Source of the DNA: Desulforudis sp.
Lineage (GTDB): Bacteria > Bacillota > Desulfotomaculia > Desulfotomaculales > Desulforudaceae
Direction: 5' to 3'
NCBI GenBank assembly: GCA_019084485.1
Contig: JAHRFU010000124.1
Coordinates: forward strand, 92,706 to 129,130
Length of the DNA: 36,425 bases
Shown here: piece by piece, positions 16,959-24,394 of the stretch
Layout: every line of letters begins with the position of its first letter
How positions within the stretch are numbered: position 1 is the stretch's first letter
The notes under the pieces: generated by a model
Told to the model about the DNA's origin: nothing
What the model saw: the letters and a program-made list of their open reading frames with translations, nothing else
Database searches by the model: none
Translations under genes and position numbers: made by a program

Positions 16959-17443
16959 TCGGCCCCCCCCTCTCTAGTAAAACGCCCGCTCCGGCCTCCG
17001 GACTTCTCCACCAGCCGGATGTCGCCGATCACCATTTCCTTGTCCACGGCTTTGCACATATCGTAGATGGTCAGGGCCGCCACGCTGACCGCGGGCAGCG
17101 CTTCCATCTCCACCCCGGTCTGACCGGCGGTTTTGACCCGGGCCTGGATTTCGAGCATCCCTGCCTCCGACCCGTCACGGAAATCAATATGGACTCCGGT
17201 GAGCATCAGTGGATGGCAGAGCGGAATCAGGCGCGACGTCTCTTTAGCGGCCATTATCCCCGCCGTCCGCGCCACGGCCAGCACCTCGCCCTTGGCCACC
17301 GTGCCGGAGTGGATCCGTTCCAGGGTTGACGGACGCATCCGCACCGTGCCCCTGGCTACCGCCTCTCGGACCGTGACCGCCTTTTCCGTAACCTCCACCA
17401 TTTTCACCCGGCCTTGGGCGTCCAGGTGCGTAAACTCCGCCAC
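16940..17443 (-). CDS. moaC: Cyclic pyranopterin monophosphate synthase MoaC
   Basis: MoaC completes formation of cyclic pyranopterin monophosphate from the MoaA product. The 167-residue protein has all the usual blocks: [93 protein letters not shown] and [12 protein letters not shown]-like [17 protein letters not shown] start with GAGGTGAATTATC upstream. moaA, moaD and moaE are not in the window. A 330-base gap with a large palindromic element separates it from the moeA fusion gene. Confidence 0.97.
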   Translation of the reverse strand: MAEFTHLDAQGRVKMVEVTEKAVTVREAVARGTVRMRPSTLERIHSGTVAKGEVLAVARTAGIMAAKETSRLIPLCHPLMLTGVHIDFRDGSEAGMLEIQARVKTAGQTGVEMEALPAVSVAALTIYDMCKAVDKEMVIGDIRLVEKSGGRSGRFTREGGAEWQDVF

Positions 17444-17562
17444 GATAATTCACCTCAGCAATTCCGACTTCGCGCTCGTCGCGTAAAATCCTGCCGTCTC
17501 TTATCGAATCGTGTACTTGACACTCTAATGACCAGCACCACCAATGATCAAAGTTGTTGTCT

Positions 17563-17748
17563 GGTGCACTGCGCTCTCCTGAGGGATTGCCTCCACAAAC
17601 ACGTACGTGACAGAGGACTCTGCTCGCTACGCTCCCTCAAACAGGCGGCCGACGCTGATCCACGGCTCCACTGCGCATTTTTGATCTATACCACCTATCG
17701 TTTGTTCCGGCAATACCCTCAGCGCGCACTGCACCTTCCAAGTGTTAG
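17563..17748. repeat. Long palindromic element, copy 1 (upstream of moaC)
   Basis: The arms GGTGCACTGCGC..CCTGAGGGATTGCC and GGCAATACCCTCAGCGCGCACTGCACC are near-complementary, and complementarity goes on through CACAAACACG / CGTTTGTTC, giving about 35 paired positions per side. Inside lie CACGTACGTG and CAGAGGACTCTG hairpins. Just outside the right arm a small hairpin CACCTTCCAAGTG follows. A diverged copy lies in the same orientation at 19748. On the minus strand it is the 5' region of moaC. It is either a miniature inverted-repeat element or a structured RNA leader. Confidence 0.7.
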
Positions 17749-17775
17749 TACTTTCAAGAGGGTCTCCATCCCGGT

Positions 17776-19716
17776 CTAATGATCGGTTTCTCCGTTAGAC
17801 TCCCACATGACCCGGCCGCAGTCACGCAGGTCGTACCCGCCGAGGGCCTCGACCGCCTTCTGAAATTCGTCGTTTTCGATCACTTCCAACGCCCTTCGGA
17901 CAACGGGCTGATCCCAGAACTTCCGGGGGATACAGAGATCATAGCGTTCCTCGGTGACGGGAACGAAATCCAGCCCTAAGGCCTGAGCTGCGGCGCGGAT
18001 GCCGAGCCCGCAGTCGGCTGTGCCAGAGGCCACCGCAGCGGCGACGGCCATGTGGGTGTACTCCTCCCGGCCATAGCCATTGACCTGGTCGGGACTCATG
18101 CCCTGCTGTTTAAGGTTGAAATCGGTGAGCACCCTTGTCCCCGCTCCACGCTGACGGTTTACGAAGCGTACTTCATCCCGGGCCAGATCACCGAAGTTCT
18201 GAATCTGCTTCGGGTTTCCAGGGGCAACGATAAAACCCTGCTCCCGGTAGGTGAGGTTGATCAGCACCATCGGACGCCCGGGCAGGTACTTTTTGATATC
18301 GAAAACGTTGTATCCGCCGGTCTCCTCGTCCAATAGGTGCGTACCGGCCATATGGGCCTCACCGCGTTTCAGGGCGAGCAGTCCACCCAGGCTTCCGGCG
18401 TGGGCGGACGACAGGCTGGACCGGGGGTATTGGATCTTGAGGTAATTGGCCAGGACGTCTAGGGCGATGTCGTGACTGCCGATGACCACAGTGGTTTCGG
18501 CGATCTCCTCCCGGGTGCGCAGGAGTTCAACCGAAACCCGCTGACCGGCTTCAAACCCCTCGGTGAAACGCGGCACCACCAGGATCCCGTCGGCCCGGAT
18601 CATGGTCAGAATCAGGCCGGCCCCGCGCCCCAAGGGGGTCACGATCACGTTGTCTCCCACCTGCCCAAGTTTCACCCGCACAAACTCATCCACGCCCATC
18701 GGCGAGACCACCCGCCGGGATAGAACCGCTTCGATCTTCTCCCGGCCCGCGACCGCCCGTCCCAACTTCCGGTAGATCACCGGCTTCGCGAACAGTTCCA
18801 GAGTCAGCGCCGCTGAGACCGGATAGCCGGGAATGCCGAACACAGGCTTACCTTTAATTACACCCAGAACCACCGGTTTGCCGGGTTTAATCGCTACCCC
18901 GTGGTTTACGACCTGTCCAAGTTCGCGAATCAGGGCCGCACTGAAGTCTTCCCGCCCGGCCGATGCCCCGGCATTGATGATCACGGCGTCACTCACTGCC
19001 ACTGACTCAGCAAGTGCCTCCCGCAGTTTTTCGTAGACGTCGGGCACGATTTGGTGCCGGACGGCCTCGGCCCCCCATTCCGTCAGAAAGGAGCCGAGCA
19101 CCCGGGAATTGTACTCCACGATATCGCCCGGATGCAGGTCGCCCCCCGGTTCAACCACTTCGGTCCCGGTCGGGATGATCGTTACCCGGGGGCGCGGGTG
19201 CACCTTGATGGTGGTCACACCACCCGCCAGCATCCCACCGATGTCCACCGGCCGCACCACCTGATTGGACGGGATGATCATCTCGGTGGCCACAATGTCC
19301 TCTCCGATCACCCGCACATGCTGCCATGGAAAGGCCGGAGAAATGATCTCGATCTCGTCCTCGGACACCTGGTGCACGTCCTCAACCATGATCACCGCAT
19401 CGCAACCTTCGGGCAAGGGATCACCGGTGTCCACCACAAATGCCTTTTCGTCAACCTTCAGCCGGAGAAGGGTCAGTTCGGTTGCCCCGAAGGTATCCCG
19501 AGCACGCAAGGCGAACCCGTCCATGGCCGAGGCATTGAAGTGCGGCGAAGAGGTTCGAGCGAAGACCGGAGACGCGGTAACCCGCCCGAGCGCTTCGGTG
19601 GTAGGAATCTCTTCGGGCTCAGCCGGGGCCAGTGCCCCCTCGCCCTCCAGTACGGCCAGGTATTCTTCCAGCGCCTCTTCCCAGGGTTTTTCGGAAAGAT
19701 AAATGTTTCGCTTCAC
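17776..19716 (-). CDS. moeA: MoeA fused to a periplasmic-binding-like (LysR substrate type) domain
   Basis: A 646-residue two-domain protein. Residues 1-405 are MoeA, the molybdenum/tungsten insertase (TSSPHFNASAMDGFALRA; GDPLPEGCDAVIMVEDV; PTGTEVVEPGG; NAGASAGREDFSA; GIPGYPVSA). Residues about 415-640 are a PBP-like domain (VVIGSHDIALDVLANYL; AHAGSLGGLLALKRGEAHMAGTHLLD; REQGFIVAPGNP; VNRQRGAGTRVLTD; CGLGIRAAA) lacking a signal peptide, so cytoplasmic. This fusion is known in Firmicutes and archaea; the extra domain may sense or hold the oxyanion or cofactor. GTG start with GGTGGAG upstream. It is the second moeA of the run, which fits organisms handling both Mo and W. Confidence 0.93.
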   Translation of the reverse strand: MKRNIYLSEKPWEEALEEYLAVLEGEGALAPAEPEEIPTTEALGRVTASPVFARTSSPHFNASAMDGFALRARDTFGATELTLLRLKVDEKAFVVDTGDPLPEGCDAVIMVEDVHQVSEDEIEIISPAFPWQHVRVIGEDIVATEMIIPSNQVVRPVDIGGMLAGGVTTIKVHPRPRVTIIPTGTEVVEPGGDLHPGDIVEYNSRVLGSFLTEWGAEAVRHQIVPDVYEKLREALAESVAVSDAVIINAGASAGREDFSAALIRELGQVVNHGVAIKPGKPVVLGVIKGKPVFGIPGYPVSAALTLELFAKPVIYRKLGRAVAGREKIEAVLSRRVVSPMGVDEFVRVKLGQVGDNVIVTPLGRGAGLILTMIRADGILVVPRFTEGFEAGQRVSVELLRTREEIAETTVVIGSHDIALDVLANYLKIQYPRSSLSSAHAGSLGGLLALKRGEAHMAGTHLLDEETGGYNVFDIKKYLPGRPMVLINLTYREQGFIVAPGNPKQIQNFGDLARDEVRFVNRQRGAGTRVLTDFNLKQQGMSPDQVNGYGREEYTHMAVAAAVASGTADCGLGIRAAAQALGLDFVPVTEERYDLCIPRKFWDQPVVRRALEVIENDEFQKAVEALGGYDLRDCGRVMWESNGETDH

Positions 19717-19747
19717 GGAATCTCCACCTTCGTTTTCGATGTCGTCT

Positions 19748-20017
19748 GGTGCTGTGTCGCTTTCCTGAGGGATTGCCTACACAAACACGTACGTGACAGA
19801 GGAATCTGCTCGGGTGTGAAACGGGGACAGGCGGTCGACGCTGATCCGCGGCTCACTGCGCATTTTTAATTGGACACAGTCCAATTGAGACGTCTCTAGA
19901 TTCGTAACAAAAAACAAGCACTTCAAAGTTCGAAAGCCCTGAAGGCGCACTGTCATTACAAGTCTCCCTATCGTTTGTTCCGGCAATACCCTCAGCGCGC
20001 ACTGCACCTTCTAGGTG
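19748..20017. repeat. Long palindromic element, copy 2 (upstream of the moeA fusion)
   Basis: Same layout and orientation as the element at 17563: a left arm with CCTGAGGGATTGCC, CACAAACACGTACGTGACAG inside, and an identical right arm ending CAGCGCGCACTGCACC. About 90 extra bases sit in the middle, including a perfect ATTGGAC-ACA-GTCCAAT hairpin. The outer hairpin CACCTTCTAGGTG differs from copy 1 (CACCTTCCAAGTG) by changes that keep pairing. It ends 22 bases from the moeA stop codon. Confidence 0.7.
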
Positions 20018-20039
20018 TTGGTATTTTTAAGTTAAGCAT

Positions 20040-21251
20040 CTAAAACGGAATTACTTCGACTTCATCCCCCGCCGACACCCCTTGGCTTTCCAGGGGTATC
20101 CGGGCTAGGCCGTCAGAACGAACCATGGTCACAATCAGGCCGGACTTACCCAGGATCGGCTCCGCAGTCAGCACCCCGTCCACGTTCGACAGGGCTACAC
20201 GGACGTAGTCCTCCTTGCCGGGCGGGGAGGAAAGGGAGCGGGTAATCCTGGCCCGCAGCGTCAGCCTGAAGGCCTTCGGGTTGATCAGCGGTTTCACGAT
20301 CAGTTCGAACACGACCATCGCCGATACCGGGTGTCCGGGTAGGCCGATCAGGGGCTTGCCGTCCACAACCGCACCGATGGTCGGTTTGCCCGGACGCACT
20401 GCCAGCCCGTGGAAGAGCACCCCGGGCTCACCCATACTGTTGATCACCTCGGCACTGAAGTCCCTTTTCCCGACCGAACTTCCCCCGGAAATGACCACGG
20501 CATCGTTTTCGTCCAGAGCCCGGCGCACCGCCGCAGAAAGAAGCTCAAAGTCGTCACCAACCACGCCGTAGCGCCGGGCGATCCCGCCGTTTACTTCCAC
20601 CAGTGCCCCGTTGGTATAGGAATTGACATCCCTGACCTGACCGGGAGCCAGCGCCGCATCGACGGGGATCACCTCGTCCCCGCTGGTGATCACTCCCACC
20701 CGAGGCTGCCGCGCCACCGAAACCCTGCTTACACCGGTCGCCGCCAGCAGCCCGATGTCCTGGGGCCGCAACCGGTGCCCGGCGTCTAAGAGTACAGCAT
20801 CGCGGGAAAGGTCATCCCCGCGCCGTACGGTATTATCTCCGGGAGCCACCGGACGGGTAACCCCGATGGTCCGCTCGTCCAGTTGCTCAGTGTATTCAAC
20901 CATTACTACGGCATCAGCACCGGCCGGAATCATTCCGCCTGTGGCGATACGATAGGTTTGCCCGAGACCGACGCGGCCCCCGGGAGCCGATCCCATCAGC
21001 ACTTCCCCGGTGATCTCCAGATAGGCCGGAAGCCCCTCCGTGGCACCGAAGGTATCCTGGGCCCGAACGGCAAAACCGTCCATTGTAGACCGGTCAAAAC
21101 CCGGGACGTCCTCGGGCGCGACCACATCCCGGTCGAGTACCCGTCCGAGCGCCTTCACCAGTCCAACCTCTTCCGATTCCGGCGTCCAGCGAATATGCGT
21201 ACGCAGGACTGCGAGTGCCTCTTCAATAGTCAGAACGCGAAACAGATCCAC
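20040..21251 (-). CDS. moeA: Molybdopterin molybdenumtransferase MoeA
   Basis: Stand-alone MoeA of about 403 residues, which inserts molybdate or tungstate into adenylylated pterin. Blocks seen: VPGFDRSTMDGFAVRAQDTFGA; GGMIPAGADAVVMVEYTE; GVITSGDEVIPVDA; VVISGGSSVGKRDFSAEVI; GLPGHPVSAMVVFE; and the C-terminal domain IV with LGKSGLIVTMVRSDG. The track begins at 21332, but the family begins at MDLFRVLTIEEAL. I take GTG 21251 because GGAGG lies eight bases upstream; ATG 21257 is only two bases from it. It follows tupC by about 145 bases on the same strand and is 22-32% like the fusion paralogue by eye, so the two are not a recent duplication. Confidence 0.93.
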   Translation of the reverse strand: MDLFRVLTIEEALAVLRTHIRWTPESEEVGLVKALGRVLDRDVVAPEDVPGFDRSTMDGFAVRAQDTFGATEGLPAYLEITGEVLMGSAPGGRVGLGQTYRIATGGMIPAGADAVVMVEYTEQLDERTIGVTRPVAPGDNTVRRGDDLSRDAVLLDAGHRLRPQDIGLLAATGVSRVSVARQPRVGVITSGDEVIPVDAALAPGQVRDVNSYTNGALVEVNGGIARRYGVVGDDFELLSAAVRRALDENDAVVISGGSSVGKRDFSAEVINSMGEPGVLFHGLAVRPGKPTIGAVVDGKPLIGLPGHPVSAMVVFELIVKPLINPKAFRLTLRARITRSLSSPPGKEDYVRVALSNVDGVLTAEPILGKSGLIVTMVRSDGLARIPLESQGVSAGDEVEVIPF

Positions 21252-21329
21252 ACCCATAACCTCCGTCAATCTCGCTCTAATACCTAATCCTACCATAGCC
21301 CTTCCTCGACCGCAAAAACCCGTTATCCA

Positions 21330-21363
21330 CAAATGGGGTCATATCCACACAAATGGGGTCAGA
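21330..21363. repeat. Direct repeat CACAAATGGGGTCA
   Basis: Two identical 14-base units, 20 bases apart, in the gap between tupC and moeA. GGGGTC in the second unit can also pair with GACCCC at 21392-21397, giving a hairpin at the end of tupC. Function unknown. Confidence 0.6.
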
Positions 21364-21396
21364 CACAAATCAGAAGAAAGTTAAGCCCCGACCCCG

Positions 21397-22131
21397 CTAG
21401 TAGACGGTGTCGCCTCGGACGAAGGCGGCGGTGCGCTCGTCACGGGGGTTGGCCAGGATCTCCGGCGTGGGGCCTTCCTCGATCAGCTTGCCCTCATAGA
21501 GAAAGGAGAGCCAGTCGGTCAGGCGGCGGGCCTGGAAGATGTTGTGGGTCACCAGAACCACTGAGAAGCCCCGCTCGCGGCTGACGGAACGGACCATAGC
21601 CTCAATCAGGGCTGCGTTGTGGGGGTCAAGGTTGGAGGTGGGCTCGTCCAGGAAAAGCACCTCCGGATCGGTGACCAGGACGCGGGCTAATGCTACCCGC
21701 TGCGCTTCCCCGCCGGAGAGGGTCCGTGCCGCTTGGTTCTCCAGTTGCTCCAAACCCAGGGTCTTCAACTCGGCCCGTACCCGGTCCCGCAGGGCGGGAC
21801 CCCTCAGGCCGCGCACCTTAAGCCCGTAGGCCACGTTTTCAAAGACGGTGGTGTTGAACATCACCGGTTTCTGAAAGACCATGGCCATGCGCCGCTGAAC
21901 CGCCAACCGGCCATTGTTCAGGGAAATGTCTTGTCCGTGGAAGAAAACCCGTCCGGCAGAGGGTTTCTCAATCAGGTTCAATATGCGTAACAGGGTGCTC
22001 TTCCCGGACCCGCTCGGACCGATAATGCCGTGAATGCGCCCTTTCTGAAAAACCAGCCGCTCCACCTGCAGTACATCGCGGGAGCCAAAGCGTTTAACCA
22101 GAGAGTCCAGTTCAAGAATGGCTTCGTTCAA
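21397..22131 (-). CDS. tupC: Tungstate ABC transporter, ATP-binding protein
   Basis: ABC ATPase of about 244 residues: Walker A GPSGSGKST, Q-loop MVFQKP, signature LSGGEAQR, Walker B VLFLDEPTSNLD and the switch His in VLVTHN. It lacks the C-terminal TOBE/MOP domain of ModC, which fits TupC. It powers tungstate uptake through TupB. I start at TTG 22131 (MNEAILELDSLVKRF), with GGGGGTG eight bases upstream and a 4-base overlap with the tupB stop; the track's start at 22164 lies well inside tupB. Confidence 0.93.
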   Translation of the reverse strand: MNEAILELDSLVKRFGSRDVLQVERLVFQKGRIHGIIGPSGSGKSTLLRILNLIEKPSAGRVFFHGQDISLNNGRLAVQRRMAMVFQKPVMFNTTVFENVAYGLKVRGLRGPALRDRVRAELKTLGLEQLENQAARTLSGGEAQRVALARVLVTDPEVLFLDEPTSNLDPHNAALIEAMVRSVSRERGFSVVLVTHNIFQARRLTDWLSFLYEGKLIEEGPTPEILANPRDERTAAFVRGDTVY

Positions 22132-22823
22132 TTGCGTGGCACCCCCTGCAGCCGATACAGGCACGAATTAATGATGAAGGCCAGCACCAGCAACACAATC
22201 CCCAGGCCGATGGCCATTTCAAAATTGCCCCGGCGGGTCTCCAGGACGATGGCGCTGGTCATCACTCGGGTCTTGCCCTCGATATTCCCGCCGACCATCA
22301 TTACCGCCCCGACCTCCGCCATCAGGCGACCAAGCCCCGTGACCACAGCGCCCACGATCGCCAGACGCGCCTCCCGCACAATAGTCAGGGCGGACTGCCA
22401 GGCACTGGCCCCCAGGGAAACGGCGGTGTCCCGAATTTCCTTGTCCTTGCTGCGCACGGCGATCATAGTCAACCCGGTCACAATCGGGAAGGCCAGCACC
22501 GTCTGGGCAACAACCATGGCCCAAGGGGTGTACAGCAGTTTTAAGACACCGAAGGGGCCGCTGGAGGACAACAAAAGGTAGATCAGGAGGCCGGCCAACA
22601 CTGGGGGCAGGCCCATCAAGGTGTATATAATCTGTGCCGCCCACCGGACCCGGTGAGCCGGCAATAGGCCAAGCCACGTTCCCAGCGGGATACCCAGCGC
22701 TGAAGCCAAAAATACCGATATCCCGGACACAAACAGCGACATCCAGATGATGTGCATCATGGCCGGGTCTCGGGAGATGATTAATGCTAAAGCTTGTACC
22801 GTACCTTCCCAGATTCGAATCAA
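22128..22823 (-). CDS. tupB: Tungstate ABC transporter, permease
   Basis: Integral membrane permease of 231 residues with about five to six hydrophobic segments and the cytoplasmic EAA-type loop (ASAWQSALTIVREARLAIVGAVVTGLGRLMAEVGAVMMVGGN). The pattern matches TupB, the partner of TupA. TTG start at 22823 directly after AAGGGG. A strong hairpin separates it from tupA, and it overlaps tupC. Confidence 0.93.
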   Translation of the reverse strand: MIRIWEGTVQALALIISRDPAMMHIIWMSLFVSGISVFLASALGIPLGTWLGLLPAHRVRWAAQIIYTLMGLPPVLAGLLIYLLLSSSGPFGVLKLLYTPWAMVVAQTVLAFPIVTGLTMIAVRSKDKEIRDTAVSLGASAWQSALTIVREARLAIVGAVVTGLGRLMAEVGAVMMVGGNIEGKTRVMTSAIVLETRRGNFEMAIGLGIVLLVLAFIINSCLYRLQGVPRN

Positions 22824-22839
22824 CCCCTTGTAATTATAA

Positions 22840-22875
22840 GGGAGGGATGAGAGGAGACACCTCTCATCCCCTCCC
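22840..22875 (-). other. Hairpin between tupA and tupB
   Basis: GGGAGGGATGAGAGG pairs with CCTCTCATCCCCTCCC (one bulge) around a 5-base loop, about 15 bp. No T-run follows on the minus strand. Such structures after a receptor gene commonly protect the upstream message, giving more receptor than permease. Confidence 0.65.
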
Positions 22876-22922
22876 CGCTTAACGAGACTGCTCAGGGGGG
22901 TCCTGAGGCTCGCAAAGAGACT

Positions 22923-23783
22923 CTACTGTGCGTTGGGGTAAAAAAGCTGCTCACCGTTTAGTTGGAAACCGGCAATCACTTCTTGACCTTCGTCGCTGAT
23001 GAAGTATTCTATCAAGGCTGTAGCGCCTTCAAAATCAATGTTCGGATGCTGATCCGGATTCGGAGCCATAATCCCGTACTGGTTGAACAGGGCCTGGTCA
23101 CCCTCGACAATCGCTTCCAGGTTCAAGCTATCCCGGAGGGCAATGAAAGTACCCCGGTCGGTCAGGGTGTATCCCTTCTGTTCCGAAGTCATACGCAGGA
23201 CGTCTCCCATGCCCTGCCCCACGGACTGGTACCAGTTTCCCTTTGGCTCGATCTCAGCCTTCTTCCAAATCGACTTCTCCTTGGAATGGGTGCCGGAGTC
23301 ATCGCCACGAGACACGAAGATGGCCTGTTTTTCCGCGATCAGCGCGAAGGCGGCGGCGGCATCCTTTCCGCCTTTAATCCCAACCGGGTCGTCCGCCGGG
23401 CCAACAATGACGAAGTCGTTGTACATTACGTCGTGCCGATCCACGAAGAACCCTTCCTGCACCATTTGCAGTTCCGTAGCTTTGGCGTGCACCAATACCA
23501 CATCGGCATCGCCGCGCTTTCCGGCTTCAAGGGCCGCACCGGTACCCATGGAGATCACGGAAACCTTGTAGTTGAACTTCGCTTCAAATGCCGGCAGGAA
23601 CACATCCAACAGTCCACTGTCGTGAGTACTGGTAGTAGTTGCCAATTTAAGCTCGGTGGGTGCCGGTTTCTGCTCCTCAGGCGGGGTACCGGTACCGGTG
23701 TTGCTCTGCCCGCAGGCGGCGGCGAAAACGGCAAGCACCAGCAGGACGGCCAGGAAAACAATAAACTGTGCTTTTAGTTTCAT
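22923..23783 (-). CDS. tupA: Tungstate-binding lipoprotein of ABC transporter
   Basis: Extracytoplasmic tungstate receptor, 286 residues. The signal peptide (KAQFIVFLAVLLVLAVFAAAC) ends in a lipobox-like AAAC near residue 23, so it is probably a lipoprotein. The TupA signature LATTTSTHDSGLLD near 44 distinguishes it from molybdate-binding ModA; VISMGTGAALEAGKRGDADVVLVH and VSRGDDSGTHSKE follow, giving the oxyanion pocket. I start at ATG 23783 (MKLKAQF), with GAGGAGG nine bases upstream, rather than the track's 23819. It is the first gene of the tungsten/molybdenum run and lies directly downstream of two RNA aptamer-like elements. Confidence 0.95.
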   Translation of the reverse strand: MKLKAQFIVFLAVLLVLAVFAAACGQSNTGTGTPPEEQKPAPTELKLATTTSTHDSGLLDVFLPAFEAKFNYKVSVISMGTGAALEAGKRGDADVVLVHAKATELQMVQEGFFVDRHDVMYNDFVIVGPADDPVGIKGGKDAAAAFALIAEKQAIFVSRGDDSGTHSKEKSIWKKAEIEPKGNWYQSVGQGMGDVLRMTSEQKGYTLTDRGTFIALRDSLNLEAIVEGDQALFNQYGIMAPNPDQHPNIDFEGATALIEYFISDEGQEVIAGFQLNGEQLFYPNAQ

Positions 23784-23891
23784 TGAGCAAATCCTCCTCA
23801 TATGGTGTGTAGTACACATTCATCCGGTTAAGTGGTCAGTAAAGAGCAGTTAAGCTTCCCGCTTACCCCATTTCCGCCCCAAAATCATGAC

Positions 23892-23918
23892 CCGGCCAGC
23901 CCAAAGGAAGCCAGCCGG
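23892..23918 (-). terminator. Expression-platform hairpin of the second aptamer (weak terminator)
   Basis: On the minus strand CCGGCTGGC pairs with GCTGGCCGG (nine pairs, two G-T), followed after a few bases by GATTTTGGGG. The sequence GGCTTCCTTT inside it can instead pair with AAAGGAGCC at the 3' end of aptamer B, so the two structures exclude each other. Confidence 0.5.
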
Positions 23919-23937
23919 AATCATGGTCCGGATGACG

Positions 23938-24034
23938 GCTCCTTTCCGCAATGGGAGGCACGTCCGTTTCCAAGCGTACCCTACCGGCCCTGTAACCTTG
24001 GGATTTAAAACCTGTAGGTCATAGGGCTCGGAGC
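23938..24034 (-). promoter_or_regulatory. Aptamer B of a probable tandem Moco/Tuco riboswitch
   Basis: Minus-strand element closed by GCTCC/GGAGC. Inside are an 11-position stem (GCCCTATGACC with GGTTACAGGGC, one mismatch), then GGTACG..CGTGCC capped by TTG-GAAA-CGG (a GNRA loop), then CTCCCATTGCGGAAAGGAG. The same parts occur in aptamer A at 24125, with paired changes that keep the stems. Position before tupABC and moe/moa/mog genes suggests the molybdenum/tungsten cofactor riboswitch class; I assign the class by context and overall shape, not by a search. Confidence 0.65.
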
Positions 24035-24060
24035 TACCATATGCCATTGGCCAAATAAAA

Positions 24061-24088
24061 GCCGGGTCCGCGGAAAAGCGAACCCGGC
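24061..24088 (-). terminator. Intrinsic terminator between the two aptamers
   Basis: On the minus strand GCCGGGTTCGC and GCGGACCCGGC form an 11-bp stem with loop TTTTCC, followed by TTTTATTT. It lies 36 bases after aptamer A, in the place of an expression platform. Confidence 0.85.
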
Positions 24089-24124
24089 TTATCAGTGCCT
24101 TACGAGCACAACAAACCGCATTCT

Positions 24125-24218
24125 CTCCTTTCCGCAACGGGAGGCGCGTTCGTTTCCAAGCGCACCCTGTCGATCAGCCGCCATAATCCTGATGATCACA
24201 GGCGGTCAGATTCGGAGA
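24125..24218 (-). promoter_or_regulatory. Aptamer A of a probable tandem Moco/Tuco riboswitch
   Basis: Minus-strand element closed by TCTCC/GGAGA, with CCGCC/GGCGG in the second stem, then GGTGCG..CGCGCC capped by TTG-GAAA-CGA, then CTCCCGTTGCGGAAAGGAG. Compared with aptamer B the closing stem changes T-A to G-C and the third stem G-C to A-T, both compensatory. The invariant parts are CTCCGA, AGGGT, CGCTTGGAAACG and TTGCGGAAAGGAG. It precedes the strong terminator at 24061. Confidence 0.68.
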
Positions 24219-24318
24219 TACTGGGGTGACATATTCGCCCCTAAATAACCCGATTCCTGCCGAATTTCCATAAGGTTTCTAATTTTTTCGAAAGCCGATG
24301 TTCTTTGTTGGCAAATCA

Positions 24319-24347
24319 TTTTCACTTTGTTCACAGTTTCGTCACAA
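24319..24347 (+). promoter_or_regulatory. TTCAC direct repeats upstream of the spy-like gene
   Basis: TTCAC, TTCAC and GTCAC occur at 24321, 24330 and 24341, about one helical turn apart. OmpR-type regulators bind such direct repeats; a site for the response regulator encoded at 25025 is a reasonable guess. Confidence 0.4.
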
Positions 24348-24394
24348 CAAATGTTCATACTAGAAGACAAGAACATAAGAGAAGGAGGTCAATC

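Noticed and set aside
17414-17779. 121-residue plus-strand ORF
   Set aside because: Covers the palindromic element and the gap between minus-strand genes; the similar reading in the second element (19777-20007) reflects the repeat, not a protein.
23850-24137. 95-residue minus-strand ORF upstream of tupA
   Set aside because: It spans the aptamer-like elements and the terminator, where the observed changes preserve RNA pairing and not amino acids.
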